NCBI RefSeq assembly: GCF_004337505.1
Contig: NZ_SJZI01000008.1
Location: 358,767-422,766 of the forward strand
Source of the DNA: Flaviaestuariibacter flavus
Lineage (GTDB): Bacteria; Bacteroidota; Bacteroidia; Chitinophagales; Chitinophagaceae
Reading direction: 5' to 3'
DNA: 64,000 bases
The notes under the pieces were generated by a model. That model made no database searches. It was not told the DNA's origin and saw nothing but the letters and a program-made list of their open reading frames with translations. Positions 26,601 to 35,412 of the stretch are shown here, in pieces (the first letter of the stretch is position 1; each line of letters opens with the position of its first letter). Made by a program: the position numbers and the translations under genes.

Positions 26601-29600
26601 ATAGGCAGTAATCGGAACGTCGGCTTCGATGCTGATGCCTTTGCCGTACAGGCCTTCCTGCAGGAGACGGGCATCGATAAGACCCGATTTGGGAATGATC
26701 TCGGTGCTGATCGCGGTATTGGCCGGGATGGCATAAGTGCGCACCCAGGTCGTGCCCTTGATCTTCACGGTAACATTGGCTGCCTGGTTGTCGGTAGACA
26801 GGTAAAGCACCATGTTCTGCGAGTTCGAAGAAGCGAAGAAGTCATAGCTGCGCTGGTAGGCAACCCAGAAGCGCTTGCCGCGGTTCGACGAGTCAATCTG
26901 CGGCGCATAGTTAGCGGGCGGCGGCATGATCACCTGACCGTTGGTAAGACCGGTAAATCGGTCCATAAAGTTCAGGCTGTCGCGCTGCATGTAGTTCAGC
27001 ACCGGGTTGACCGTGCTGCGAAGCTCCGTGATCCAGGTGTTGGCGGCATTCGTACGGCCAAGACGGATAGAGTCTTCGCTACCGATGAAGCCTTGCCAGG
27101 GATCGATGTAGAACTGCTGCAGCTTATAATTAGCAGGCTGGCTGCCGGTGATTTCAACCTGGTTGTAGAAATACATGCTGCGGTTGGTCACCTGGTCAAT
27201 GCCGGCAGGAAGTACACCGGAGTAGCGACGGAGGGTGGCCGTGGTCGGAACCGTGGTACCCGGAGCGTAGGTCACCTTGGCAACCGTGTCCGTACCAAAC
27301 ATGAACGTCTGGGTGGAACCGGCAGCCGGTGTAGCCGGGATGGCAGTGAGCGCCGGGGGTGCTACCGTCGGCAGGAACTCATAGGCGCCGAGGTCGGGAA
27401 CGCCCTCGCGGAGGGTGGTGGGGCGGAAGGATCCGGCGAAATCGAAGTTGTTGCCGGCGATCTGCGTACCACGGCCGTGCATTGCCCACACATCCGCTGC
27501 GGTCAGGTTGGGGTGCAGGTCGGTGTTCGATACAAATCCAGGCTTGTACACGATCGAGTTGAGATCCCAATAAGCCGCGGTAACCCAGGCGTCGAGCGTA
27601 GCGTAGTTGATCGTACCCTGGCGTACCAGCACGGTACCGGCAGTGTACAGCATATTGTAGTCGCTGTAGATGCCGTTGGTGTTGGTGATCTCCAGCGCAC
27701 GGCCTACACCCTGGTGTGCAAACACGTTGTTGCGGATGTCAACCGGAGCGGCGGAGTTAGCGAAGTATGCAGCGTCGCTCGACGTACCGGTGGCGGAGAA
27801 GTTGTTCACCGTGTTGTTCCAGTAGCGGTTGTTGCCGCCGCTTGTGCTGTACAGACCATAGGAAGTAGCGTTGGTGGTAGCGACGCTGATTACGTTGTTG
27901 ATCGTGAAGTTGTTGTTCGACGTGCTCTGGTACATACCGTAAACACCACCGGTCATGCCGTTGTTCATCGAAATGGTATTCGACATTACGCGGGCACTGT
28001 CGACGAAGTTCGCGTCGCAACCTGTGAGATAAAGACCATAGGCCGTACCGGTGGAACCGGAGACGTCGATCTTATTGTAAGCTACCTGATATACCGAGTC
28101 AACATTCGACAGGTAAATGCCGTAGCTGGTAGCAGCCATGGGCGCTACACGGCTAACCGTGTTGGCGGTAACGCGGGTGCTCCACATGTTGGCTGCGTAG
28201 ATACCGTAAGAATACGAGTTGTTAACCGTGTTGCTGTCTACGCGGTTGTTGCGCGTCGTGGTGGTGCTGTTACCCTGGAAGTAGATGCCATAGGTACCGT
28301 TGGTAATCGTGTTCTTCTTGATCAGGTTATTACCGCCGCGCAGGTTGGCGGCGTAGATACCGACCACGGTTGTGCCGGTGCTTGTAGTTACCTGGGGATT
28401 GATCACCAGGTTGTACAGGCTGTCATTGGCAGCAGAATTCGCCATTTCGATCACGCGGCCATTGGTGGAACTCGTGTTCGTAATGGTCATGTTCATCCAG
28501 GTAACGTAGCTGGCGCTGTCGAGCTGGAGGGTGTAGTTGCGGGTGGCGGTGCCGGCAAATGTTACAATAACAGAAGCAGGATCGCCCGTTTGTGCGCGGA
28601 AGGTCACCTGAACATTGGGGCCGGTACCGGCAACGGCGTGCATACGCAGCTGCTCGTTGTACGTACCCGGCTTCACCATAAAGGTTACGGGGCCGGTCAC
28701 ACCGCACTCAAGGGCGGCGATAGCGGTGCTCAGGTTCGGGTAGTCGCTCGGGGCGGCACCTACTGTATACACACCATTAAGGAGTGCGGGGTTCAGCGTC
28801 ACCAGCTGGGCAGCCGAGAAGGAGGTCTGGCCGGAGCAGGTGAGCGCAGCGCGGTAGTAAAGCGTAGTGGTAGCGAATACCGTGGTATCCGGGAACATCA
28901 TCGGGTCTCCGAGGTTGGTCCAGGTAGCGCCGGAGCCGTTGGTCGGCGAGGTCTGCCACTGGTAGGTCTGGCCGGCGCCGGAAGAATGACCGGTGAGGGT
29001 CAGCTGCAGGGGGGTACCCATACAGATTCCGGTATTCGGGGTCACTACGGCCGTGCCGGGGGTCGGGGGCGCCGTACAGGGCGGGATCGCGAATTCGAAG
29101 GCGCCGATATCCGGCGTTGTAGCGCTGCGGCCCTGGTTGTTGATGTCAACCAACACACCCACGGGAGCGCCCTGGTTGTCAAGGGGCGGCATGCGCGGCG
29201 TGAAGTCGGCCGGCGTAGCGTTGGGAGCGGTATACAGCGGGTCAAGGCTGAACGAGTTCAGGTCGAGGCCGGTAGCAGCTCTCCAGTTTGCCAGTGTAAC
29301 CTGGGCGGAGCCATTATAACCAACGGCAGCTTCACCACCGCTGGCACCTTTGTTTACATAGATGTCGTTGTTGTTGGATACGAAGTCGGTGGGCACTTCA
29401 GTTACATAGATACCATAACGGGTGCCGTTGCCGGTGCGCGTAATCGTAATCATGTTGTTGCGGAATACCACGCCGCCGGGATTACCGGTCTGGTTGTAGC
29501 CGCGGGTCCAGTCAGCAGAAGAGTAGGTGCTGCCCTGGTTATCGAGCGAAATCGTGTTGTGAACGATACGGATATTATCGGAGCCCGTATTGTAGATACC

Positions 29601-32600
29601 GTAGATGTCGCTGTTGCTGTTAATATTATAGATAGCGTTGTTGCTCACGTAGGTCTCCGATCCAACCGGCGAGTCGAAGCCGGAGAGATACATACCGTAA
29701 GCCGCACTGCCGCTCGTAGTGAGCGCGTCGGAGTTATTGTGGATGCGGTTGCGCGTGATCTTCGAAGCTTTCGTGGGATTCAGTGCATAAACACCGTAGA
29801 ACGTAGTCAGCGTAGTGTTGCTGGGGCGCGAAATGTCGTTGGCCTCGATCGTCATGTTCTCCGAGTAACTGACATAGATACCATACAGGTAGAAGTTCCG
29901 GAACGTGTTGCGCGAAGCAACGTTGTAAGTAACCGGGGTACCGGAACCACCGACCATGGTCATACCATAGTAACCACCGTTGATCGTACAGCTGTCCACT
30001 ACGTTGGCGTCGCAATTGGTGGCGCCCGTGGTAGTGGCGGAACTGGCGGATGCGTTCATAGCGATTCCGGTGAAGTTCGTAGAGCTGTTATTGGTAGCAA
30101 CGTTTATCGTACAGTTAAAGACACGGTTCGAGTCGGATCCGTTGATGAACTGAACACCGTAACCGTATTCCGTGGTTGCAGTACCCTGGGCGGTGATGAT
30201 CAGGTTGTTGAATATTACGTGATCGGCACCGTTGAATTTCAGCGTCGCGCGCTCGTTGGTATTGGTCGACAGGTAGGTCAGCGTCTTGCCGTTACCATTA
30301 AAGGTAACCGTGTTGACTGCCGAAGTACCCGGGATCGAATCCAGGATGAGCTGCTCGTTGAAGGTTGTGGATGCAGCGGTCACATTAAACACGACCGGAC
30401 CGGCGATACCGCAAGCCATCGCTGCCTTGGCGGCTGCGAAGGTGGGATAGGTACCACCCGCGCCAAGCGTATAGGTGCCACCGGGCAGGCGCAGGTTCAC
30501 GTTCAGCTGCATCGGGGTCGAGTAGCTGGTGATGCCCGAGCAGGTAACGGCCACACGGTAGAACAGGGAAGCAGCCGCGGTGATTGTCGTATCAGGCGTC
30601 GACAGCACGTTTCCGATATTGGTGTACGTACCGCCCAGGGTGGTAGATGATTGCCACTGGTAGGTCTGCGTAAGACCCGTAGACGCACCGGCAGCGGTGA
30701 GCTGTACCGGGAAGCCCTCGCAAACAGATGCGGGGGTGATTACCGTAGTACCCGGAACCGGCGGGGCCGTACAAGCAGCCGGCTCAAATTCCCAGGCACC
30801 CATATCGGGGGTCAGCGGGTTGCGGGGAGTACCGACGATATCGTCGGTGTAGCCCAGCGGTTCGCCCAGGTTATTAACCGAGGGACTGGTAGGCTTGAAA
30901 TTGCCATTGGTCGGATCGGTAAACACCGGGTTCGCCACGATCGAGCCGGCATCCTGCAGGCTGGCAGCCTGCCAGTTGGCAAGGGTTTGCTGGTTGGCAT
31001 TCAGGAAACCTACGTAGTTGGCGCCACCGGGAGCATTAATATAAAAGTCGTTGTGGTCAGACACGATCGAGCTGGTCGGCGTGTTCATGTAAATGGCGTG
31101 CTTCGTGGAGCTGCCGTTCCGGGTGATCGCCACAATGTTATTCTTGAACTCGATACCTGCGGCAATCGTGGTCTGGTAGAATGCGCGCGCAAGGTTGGTA
31201 GCCGAAGAGGTGGCGGGGCTTCCATCAAGCACGATCGTATTGTGGTGGTACCAGATATTATCCGAACCCGCATTGTAGAAGCCGTAAACGTTACCGCTGC
31301 CGGTGAGGTTCCAGATCAGGTTGTTGTACACCTTGTTTTCCAGGCCACCGAGGGCATCCGTGCTGGTGAAATAAACACCGTAGAAGGTGTTGGTGCTCGC
31401 AGCGGCCGCGCCGAAGGGATTGGTGAAGGTGTTGCGCGAAATCATCACCTGCGTGCTCAGCGCCGTGCCATAAACCCCGTAGAAATCGGAGATGTTCGCG
31501 GAAAGACGGTTCGGACGGCTGAAGGTGTTGGAATCAATAACGGTATTGAAGTTACCCGTCAGGTAGATACCATAAAGGTAGAAGTCTTTGATATTGTTCC
31601 GGATCACTGAGTTCTGGCGAACGGCTTCGGTAGACGAGCCCACCAGGGTAATGCCGTAGTAGCCACCATTAATGGTGTTGTTGGAGAAAACGTTGCCGTC
31701 GCTGAGCGTCGAACCCGTGGTGGTCGGGCCCGAAGCGGAGGCGCTCATGATGATACCACCGTATTGGGTGGAGTTGCTCGTGATATTTACGTTGATCGTA
31801 CAGTTATTAACGGTGTTGGAGTCAGCGTCGTTGAGCAGCTGCACACCATAACCATAGTTGGTGGTGGTAGTGCCGCCTACGTTGATCACGAAGTTGTTGA
31901 ACGTAATGTGGTCGGCGCCATTAAGCTTAATGACCGCGCGCTCATTGCTGTTCGAGGAAGTGAAGTTGATGGAAGCGCCGTTGCCATTCCAGGTAACCGT
32001 ATTTACTGCGGATGCACCCGGAACCGGGTTCATGATCAGTTGCTCGTTGAGGGGACCATAACCGGGATCCACGTTGAATACAACCGGGCAGCTGATACCG
32101 CACTTAATATAGTTATAGGCGTCGTTGAGGGTGGCGAAGTTGGCACCCAAAGCAGTGTTGCCGATACGGAAGGTACCGCAGACGAGCGTCGGCGACTGAA
32201 CCTGCACCGGTGTCGACTCGGCGGAGTTGCCCGAGCAGGTGATCACACGGCGGTAGAACGTTGTTACCGATTGGGTAGTGGTAAGTACCGGGCTGGTAGC
32301 GCCGGCGATGTTGGTCCAGGGACCGGAAGCGGCCGGAGCCGATTGCCACTGGTAGGTGAGGCCGGAGGCAACGGTGGAGCCGGTTACCGAGAGGGTAAAG
32401 GACTCGCCGAGGCAAACCGCGGCGGGCGTGGCCACCGTGGTGCCCGGAGTGGGCGTACCGCTACATGCGGTAGCGGGCGTATATACAAATACGATGTTGG
32501 GACGGGCGTTGGGGTCGTCGCTGAAGCCGGGAGGCGTTACGCTGGCGGTGCCGCAAAGGTTGCCTTCGGCATCGGCGCGGTACAGGTGCGACGCAACAAA

Positions 32601-33158
32601 AGGCAGCCCCGTTGTCCAGGCTACCTGTGTGTTGTTGGTCCAGGTGGTGCCGGTGATACCGGCCGGATCCCCGTTACAGGATTCCACCACGATGTTGTCG
32701 GTACCGTTCCAGAAAAACCCGGAAGGGGTAAAGGTGAATGTGTTGAGACCCATGGTCGGCGTATAACCCGGAACGCCTGTGGTCCACACCTGTGTTACCG
32801 GCTCCCACTGACCAGGGTTGAGCGTGTTGGCCGTAGTGGTACCGATCTTAAACGTAAGGTTTTCGATCGGTGCGTAGGACGCGGTGCTCGTGTTGAGACC
32901 TACTACATTGAATTTGATGGCCGAAATAAAGCCGGGAACCATACCTGCTGCCTGCAGCTCCGAGGCGCGGTAGAGGTACTGCGCACGCGAACCCTCGTAG
33001 AAGTCCTGGAGCGGGGTCGGATAGGTTGAAGAGGTGTTGGCAGCGGTACCAGTGCCGATCGTAATATCGACCTGGGCCTGCATCTCGGCTACGGAGCCGA
33101 GCAGTGCCAACATCATGAAAAGGCCTCTCGTGAGGAGAGCGGGTAAACGTTTTCTCAT
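23622..33158 (-). CDS. Giant T9SS type B surface protein: beta-helix triplication plus IgGFc-binding-like module
   Basis: 3178 aa from ATG 33158 (MRKRLPALLTRGLFMMLALL signal peptide); an ATG 7 codons upstream is less likely. Order: N-terminal domain (about 25-235), three near-equal units of about 565 aa (238-1930), each an Ig-like piece plus a right-handed beta-helix (repeats of YGIYL..N.N..I..NTF), a connecting domain, the IgGFc-binding-like module (about 2085-2656), PKD, three Ig-like repeats (YNWYDAATGGT type, about 2745-2995), Fn3 and the type B sorting domain (IPTAFSPG ... YVCHIVMQDG). It should be exported by T9SS and held on the surface. It is the first and largest gene of the operon. 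Carbohydrate or protein ligand unknown. Confidence 0.93.
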   Translation of the reverse strand: MRKRLPALLTRGLFMMLALLGSVAEMQAQVDITIGTGTAANTSSTYPTPLQDFYEGSRAQYLYRASELQAAGMVPGFISAIKFNVVGLNTSTASYAPIENLTFKIGTTTANTLNPGQWEPVTQVWTTGVPGYTPTMGLNTFTFTPSGFFWNGTDNIVVESCNGDPAGITGTTWTNNTQVAWTTGLPFVASHLYRADAEGNLCGTASVTPPGFSDDPNARPNIVFVYTPATACSGTPTPGTTVATPAAVCLGESFTLSVTGSTVASGLTYQWQSAPAASGPWTNIAGATSPVLTTTQSVTTFYRRVITCSGNSAESTPVQVQSPTLVCGTFRIGNTALGANFATLNDAYNYIKCGISCPVVFNVDPGYGPLNEQLIMNPVPGASAVNTVTWNGNGASINFTSSNSNERAVIKLNGADHITFNNFVINVGGTTTTNYGYGVQLLNDADSNTVNNCTINVNITSNSTQYGGIIMSASASGPTTTGSTLSDGNVFSNNTINGGYYGITLVGSSTEAVRQNSVIRNNIKDFYLYGIYLTGNFNTVIDSNTFSRPNRLSANISDFYGVYGTALSTQVMISRNTFTNPFGAAAASTNTFYGVYFTSTDALGGLENKVYNNLIWNLTGSGNVYGFYNAGSDNIWYHHNTIVLDGSPATSSATNLARAFYQTTIAAGIEFKNNIVAITRNGSSTKHAIYMNTPTSSIVSDHNDFYINAPGGANYVGFLNANQQTLANWQAASLQDAGSIVANPVFTDPTNGNFKPTSPSVNNLGEPLGYTDDIVGTPRNPLTPDMGAWEFEPAACTAPPVPGTTVITPASVCEGFPVQLTAAGASTGLTQTYQWQSSTTLGGTYTNIGNVLSTPDTTITAAASLFYRVAVTCSGITSYSTPMQLNVNLRLPGGTYTLGAGGTYPTFAAAKAAMACGIAGPVVFNVTAASTTFNEQLILDSIPGTSAVNTVTFNGNGKTLTYLSTNTNERATLKFNGADHVIFNNLIITAQGTATTEYGYGVQFINGSDSNRVFNCTINVATNNSSTNFTGIAMNASASSATTTGATNCDANVVDSCTINGGYYGMTMVGGSGTPVTYNVASRNTFRNFYLYGIYVSYSENMTIEANDISRPSNTTLTTFYGVYALNPTKASKITRNRIHNNSDALTTSGSAAYGMYLSGFDSPVGSETYVSNNAIYNINSNSDIYGIYNTGSDNIRIVHNTISLDNQGSTYSSADWTRGYNQTGNPGGVVFRNNMITITRTGNGTRYGIYVTEVPTDFVSNNNDIYVNKGASGGEAAVGYNGSAQVTLANWRAATGLDLNSFSLDPLYTAPNATPADFTPRMPPLDNQGAPVGVLVDINNQGRSATTPDIGAFEFAIPPCTAPPTPGTAVVTPNTGICMGTPLQLTLTGHSSGAGQTYQWQTSPTNGSGATWTNLGDPMMFPDTTVFATTTLYYRAALTCSGQTSFSAAQLVTLNPALLNGVYTVGAAPSDYPNLSTAIAALECGVTGPVTFMVKPGTYNEQLRMHAVAGTGPNVQVTFRAQTGDPASVIVTFAGTATRNYTLQLDSASYVTWMNMTITNTSSTNGRVIEMANSAANDSLYNLVINPQVTTSTGTTVVGIYAANLRGGNNLIKKNTITNGTYGIYFQGNSTTTTRNNRVDSNTVNNSYSYGIYAANMWSTRVTANTVSRVAPMAATSYGIYLSNVDSVYQVAYNKIDVSGSTGTAYGLYLTGCDANFVDSARVMSNTISMNNGMTGGVYGMYQSTSNNNFTINNVISVATTNATSYGLYSTSGGNNRYWNNTVNNFSATGTSSDAAYFANSAAPVDIRNNVFAHQGVGRALEITNTNGIYSDYNMLYTAGTVLVRQGTINYATLDAWVTAAYWDLNSIVYKPGFVSNTDLHPNLTAADVWAMHGRGTQIAGNNFDFAGSFRPTTLREGVPDLGAYEFLPTVAPPALTAIPATPAAGSTQTFMFGTDTVAKVTYAPGTTVPTTATLRRYSGVLPAGIDQVTNRSMYFYNQVEITGSQPANYKLQQFYIDPWQGFIGSEDSIRLGRTNAANTWITELRSTVNPVLNYMQRDSLNFMDRFTGLTNGQVIMPPPANYAPQIDSSNRGKRFWVAYQRSYDFFASSNSQNMVLYLSTDNQAANVTVKIKGTTWVRTYAIPANTAISTEIIPKSGLIDARLLQEGLYGKGISIEADVPITAYAHIYSSTNSGATMLLPVGTYGFEYYTLNSQQDYTSSDAYSSFFVIADRDNTKVQITPSKPTLGGRPAGVPFEVVLNAGDVYQVLGAMISGTVGYDLTGSTVRSVPNSDGKCWPMAVFAGSTRTGISCGNGAGGSGDVIIQQVFPYQAWGTRYLTAPTSNGTAASSLMTNIYRVMVKDPATQVFVNNTLLTSPVLINGTARYYQIESNTADVITANKPIMVAQYMASSGLCGNTSGDGDPEMFYLSPVQQAVKYAGFYRNNLSAIDENYLTIVIPTGGLPTLKLDGQLHSAGAFDYTYPHPNMPGYSVVVKRWGAGNGQNVVQSDSAFTGIVYGLGSVESYGYNVGTLVKNLNGIPAISNTLSTSTTPSSFTCVGSPFQFRIQVPLKPVSIKWQFSAVPVMSPNSDVIQNNPVPTDSTLINGQMYYTYTVTANYTVSTPGTFLVPISFTHPEIEGCNSTLETTYPLNVVATPKVDFTTASFTVCPNNPVTFTGAATTVNGTAINTWSWNINTTPPATGSAQNLTTTFANPGTYNVTFKAVTVDGCVADTTKQITVAPTTAVNVVADTVGVCAGNPVVFNVQGPVTGITYNWYDAATGGTLLSSGTSFSAPNTIGTVNYYVEATNGTCVSARHRVTAIISAIPTVTVVNANVPVCQGNQATFTIASPVTGVTYNWYAVATGGTPVASGTTYTAPSVAGSQTFYVAATINGCTSARQTVTTFQTVIPAFTLVRDTIGICQGSTATFTVSNPAAGVTYNWYSAATGGTLAGTGTNFNAPSAPGTVSYFVEATQNGCVTNPRKQVVVRLSVPLATPVASADSITQNSILFRWNAVAGATAYEVSTNNGGTWSTPTSGSLGLTHRVNNLTPAQTVTLLVRAIGSNSCETSANGTVTATTQVGVWYIPTAFSPGASANGPAENDQLRIYPNSNTGIASLRFMVFNQWGGKVAESTDPRMLWDGTYKGKAQPSGVYMYVCHIVMQDGRVFDLKGSVNLIR
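27370..32445 (-). repeat. Three tandem ~565-aa units (Ig-like plus beta-helix)
   Basis: Unit starts carry a common motif of the form PGTTVxTPxxVC at about 32440, 30745 and 29050, ending near 27370; spacing is 1680-1695 bp. The first two units share long stretches (NEQLIMNPVPGASAVNTVTW and NEQLILDSIPGTSAVNTVTF; NNTINGGYYGITLVG and SCTINGGYYGMTMVG); the third is more diverged but keeps the same order. Confidence 0.85.
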
Positions 33159-33559
33159 AACAATGTAAGGTATAGTCAACGAAAAAGTTTGGTCACAGTC
33201 GTAAGCCGCGGTGGGCCTTGCTTAAGGAGCAGATAGCGTTCAGGAATGAAAGCAGTCTAGCGATGTTTGGTGTCCGGCAGGTCAGTGTGTTGTCTGAAGG
33301 ATCAGAAATTCCAAAAGACTGCGCAATCTAACGAATTTTCAGAAATCTTTAAGATTGCCGAAACGCATTATTAACATTCTAATGTCCGGTGTTGTATATC
33401 GGCAGCCTCTATAAGGATTACCACCTACCAGTACTTATGCCGGCATCAATTTCCACAGTAAAACTGCCCATTTCTGGGGATAATTTTTTCGCTTTTGCCC
33501 GAATGAATGGTAAAACACCGAGGGAGGTCGCACACCGGCTGCAGTGGTGGTACCGGTAT
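33159..33559. other. Upstream region of the giant surface operon; no gene seen
   Basis: About 400 bp, AT-richer than its neighbours, where the leftward operon's promoter must lie. I found no exact TAnnTTTG box on the minus strand. The only open frame of note (33389-33607, plus) reads through a terminator hairpin and has no recognisable content. Confidence 0.5.
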
Positions 33560-33602
33560 AAAAAAGGGCGGCCCCCGGGTTTCGGGGGGCCGCGTGTTTT
33601 TG
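33560..33602. terminator. Strong bidirectional terminator without an obvious gene
   Basis: GCGGCCCCC (33568-33576) and GGGGGCCGC (33585-33593) form a 9-bp all-GC stem with an 8-nt loop. A six-A run precedes and a T5 run follows. No coding gene ends close to it on either strand. Confidence 0.8.
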
Positions 33603-33833
33603 GATAGGTTAGCAACTGCTCCAAAGGGGAGCCGAATAAGTTTGAAGCCAGCGGCCGTTCTCTCGATCACATTCCGCCAAACTACTCGCGGCGCGCTCGC
33701 TTCGTAGATATATTATCGAAGGATTGTGCCATTTTTAAGGTATGGAAGCGGCTTCCACGATCTGTTCCCGCTATTTCCCGATTTGCGGGCCGGCATCCTC
33801 AAATCCACTGTGAGGCGGGAAAAGCCCCGAAAT
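33603..33833. other. Spacer between two terminators; no gene seen
   Basis: About 230 bp. It contains an exact -7-like box on the plus strand (TAAGTTTG, 33637-33644), a small hairpin GCTCC/GGAGC (33618-33632) and an imperfect palindrome CTTCG...CGAAG (33700-33721). I see no ORF, tRNA or other RNA I can name. Confidence 0.4.
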
Positions 33834-33857
33834 AAAAAAGCTCCCGGGTTGGGGAGC
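33834..33857 (-). terminator. Terminator of the 82-aa gene
   Basis: GCTCCC (33840-33845), loop GGGTTG, GGGAGC (33852-33857), preceded on the plus strand by A6 (T6 on the minus strand). It lies 28 bp past the stop of the leftward small gene. Confidence 0.75.
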
Positions 33858-33884
33858 AAGTAGAATTACGGCTACAAAAAGCGC

Positions 33885-34133
33885 TTAATCGCAGAGGAGA
33901 CCGTCCAGGGAAATCGCATCCAGGTAGGGATCAAGGTGGGCGGTATCACGGAAAGTAGCTACGCGAAGTACCACGTTGAAGTGGCAGTGGTGGGTCACCT
34001 CGATATAGTTTTCATCAAGCTGGTATAACCGCAGTTGGTGGAAGCCTTCACGGCGCTCAGCCAGCAGCACGCCCTGCTCCCAGATGGGCAGTATCGGTGC
34101 GGGTTCGTCGCTGAAATGGAAAGGGCTTTTCAT
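33885..34133 (-). CDS. Small hypothetical protein
   Basis: 82 aa, MKSPFHFSDEPAPILPIWEQ at the N-terminus, with a cluster of histidines in the middle (VTHHCHFNVVLRV) and an acidic end (LDPYLDAISLDGLLCD). It looks soluble with no signal peptide or membrane segment. It has its own terminator and stands alone, with reasonable codon use. No family recognised. The HH.H group could bind metal but nothing else supports that. Confidence 0.65.
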   Translation of the reverse strand: MKSPFHFSDEPAPILPIWEQGVLLAERREGFHQLRLYQLDENYIEVTHHCHFNVVLRVATFRDTAHLDPYLDAISLDGLLCD

Positions 34134-34344
34134 AGCGGGCTCGTTTCTACAAATTTCCTATCCTTTTGAGCCAAAAAAAAATAAAATAGACCGGCAGCCA
34201 CTATTGTCCGGCAGGCCCCCCTCCCCCTTCGCCAGCCCGGGCAGGCCGGTCTGTCCGGCAAAAAGACCAATTCATGCTTTGACTGTCCCAACCCCTCGTT
34301 TTAAGCCGATCCATTCCACAGAAACACAATACCTTGTATGCCTG

Positions 34345-35412
34345 ATGAGCTTCCGGTTGCGCATACCCCAGTACTCAGGGAAAGACGGCACGATACTGCT
34401 CGCCAGCATGCTGCCCCTAACGGTCTTGCTGAACATCTTCCTGTTCGGCGGCCGCTATTTTGCCGGGGCGGCCCCCTTCCTCTCCGCTACGGCAGCCACC
34501 TTCCTCGTGCTCGGATTCGCCTACCTCTATTATACCTACGTAGCGCTGCTGCTGGCCCGCCGCTTTCCGGGCGCGGAACGTTCCAACCGCCGCCTGCTGC
34601 TGGCGCTGGCGCTCTTCCTGCTGTCCGACTACGTTCTGCTCGCAGGGATGCTCCGCGCCTACGACGCCCTCTCCTTTCTTGGCTATCGCTACCTGGAGAG
34701 CGACCTGCTGGTCATCGTTTGCCTTTGCGCGATCCTTACCATCTTCCTGACCTTTCTCAATGAAGGCATCGCGCGCTTTGCCCATTACAAGCGCACCCTG
34801 CGCGAAACCGAGCAGCTGCGTCATGCTTACCTGCAGAGTCAGCTCATGAGCCTCAAGAGCCAGGTAAACCCGCACTTTCTCTTCAACAGCCTCAATACGC
34901 TCTCCAGCCTGATCCCCGAAAACCCCGATTCGGCCGAGGCCTTTCTTGATGAGCTGAGTAAGGTTTACCGCTACCTGCTCCGCAACAACGAAGACTACCT
35001 GGTGCCGTTGCGCCAGGAGCTTGCGTTTCTCCGCTCCTATGCCTACCTGCTCCGCGAGCGTCATGGCAGCGCCTTCCGCCTTGAAGTGGACGTGGATGCG
35101 GCTACCCAGGAGCTCCTCCTGCCGCCGCTCACCCTGCAGTTCGTATTCGAAGACATGCTCGAGCAAAACGCGCTGAGCCGCGAGCAGCCCCTGCAGGTAC
35201 GCCTCGGGTCGATGGGCAAAACCCTGGTGATCCGCAACAACCGGCAGGAGCGCATTATGAGCGAACGCGCCCTGAGCGGCGACGCCAACCTGGAAAACAT
35301 CCGCGAAAAGTTCCGCCTCCTCGTGGGCAAGGTGCTGCATATCGAAGACACGCCCGCCGAGCGGATCATCATCGTACCCCTGATCGCTAAACCCGAAGGA
35401 GCAGTCGTATGA
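34345..35412 (+). CDS. LytS-type sensor histidine kinase with degraded ATP-binding boxes
   Basis: 355 aa from ATG 34345, chosen because it gives the same length as the next kinase and starts just before the first membrane helix. Four hydrophobic segments (about 18-36, 46-70, 83-103, 119-139) precede a linker and the His_kinase region with QVNPHFLFNSLNTLSSLI (His177). The ATPase part departs from the rule: the N-box reads FEDMLEQN (268-275) where the neighbour has VENAVKHN, and the G-box reads ANLENI where the neighbour has IGLRNI. The conserved Asn that coordinates magnesium and ATP is Asp here. It may accept phosphate but probably does not bind ATP well. ATGA overlap with the next kinase. 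Confidence 0.85.
   Translation: MSFRLRIPQYSGKDGTILLASMLPLTVLLNIFLFGGRYFAGAAPFLSATAATFLVLGFAYLYYTYVALLLARRFPGAERSNRRLLLALALFLLSDYVLLAGMLRAYDALSFLGYRYLESDLLVIVCLCAILTIFLTFLNEGIARFAHYKRTLRETEQLRHAYLQSQLMSLKSQVNPHFLFNSLNTLSSLIPENPDSAEAFLDELSKVYRYLLRNNEDYLVPLRQELAFLRSYAYLLRERHGSAFRLEVDVDAATQELLLPPLTLQFVFEDMLEQNALSREQPLQVRLGSMGKTLVIRNNRQERIMSERALSGDANLENIREKFRLLVGKVLHIEDTPAERIIIVPLIAKPEGAVV

Noticed and set aside
25704..30650. Plus-strand open frame of 1648 codons opposite the 3178-aa surface gene
   Set aside because: It lacks any domain, is a pure shadow of the codon bias of the opposite gene, and reads as low-complexity Val/Arg/Gly sequence.
33389..33607. Small plus-strand ORF of 72 codons
   Set aside because: It reads straight through the terminator hairpin and ends in residues coded by it; no recognisable content.
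33690..33730. Possible chromosome dimer (dif) site at the CTTCG...CGAAG palindrome
   Set aside because: It does not match the 11-6-11 arms of dif sites, and no other terminus signal is nearby.
33603..33740. Possible tRNA or other structured RNA beside the orphan terminator
   Set aside because: No cloverleaf, anticodon arm or TTCRA T-loop could be drawn on either strand; only short hairpins are present.
34084..34344. 87-codon N-terminal extension of the first LytS kinase
   Set aside because: The extension is Pro/Arg rich, overlaps the small divergent gene and would break the match in length and topology with the second kinase.
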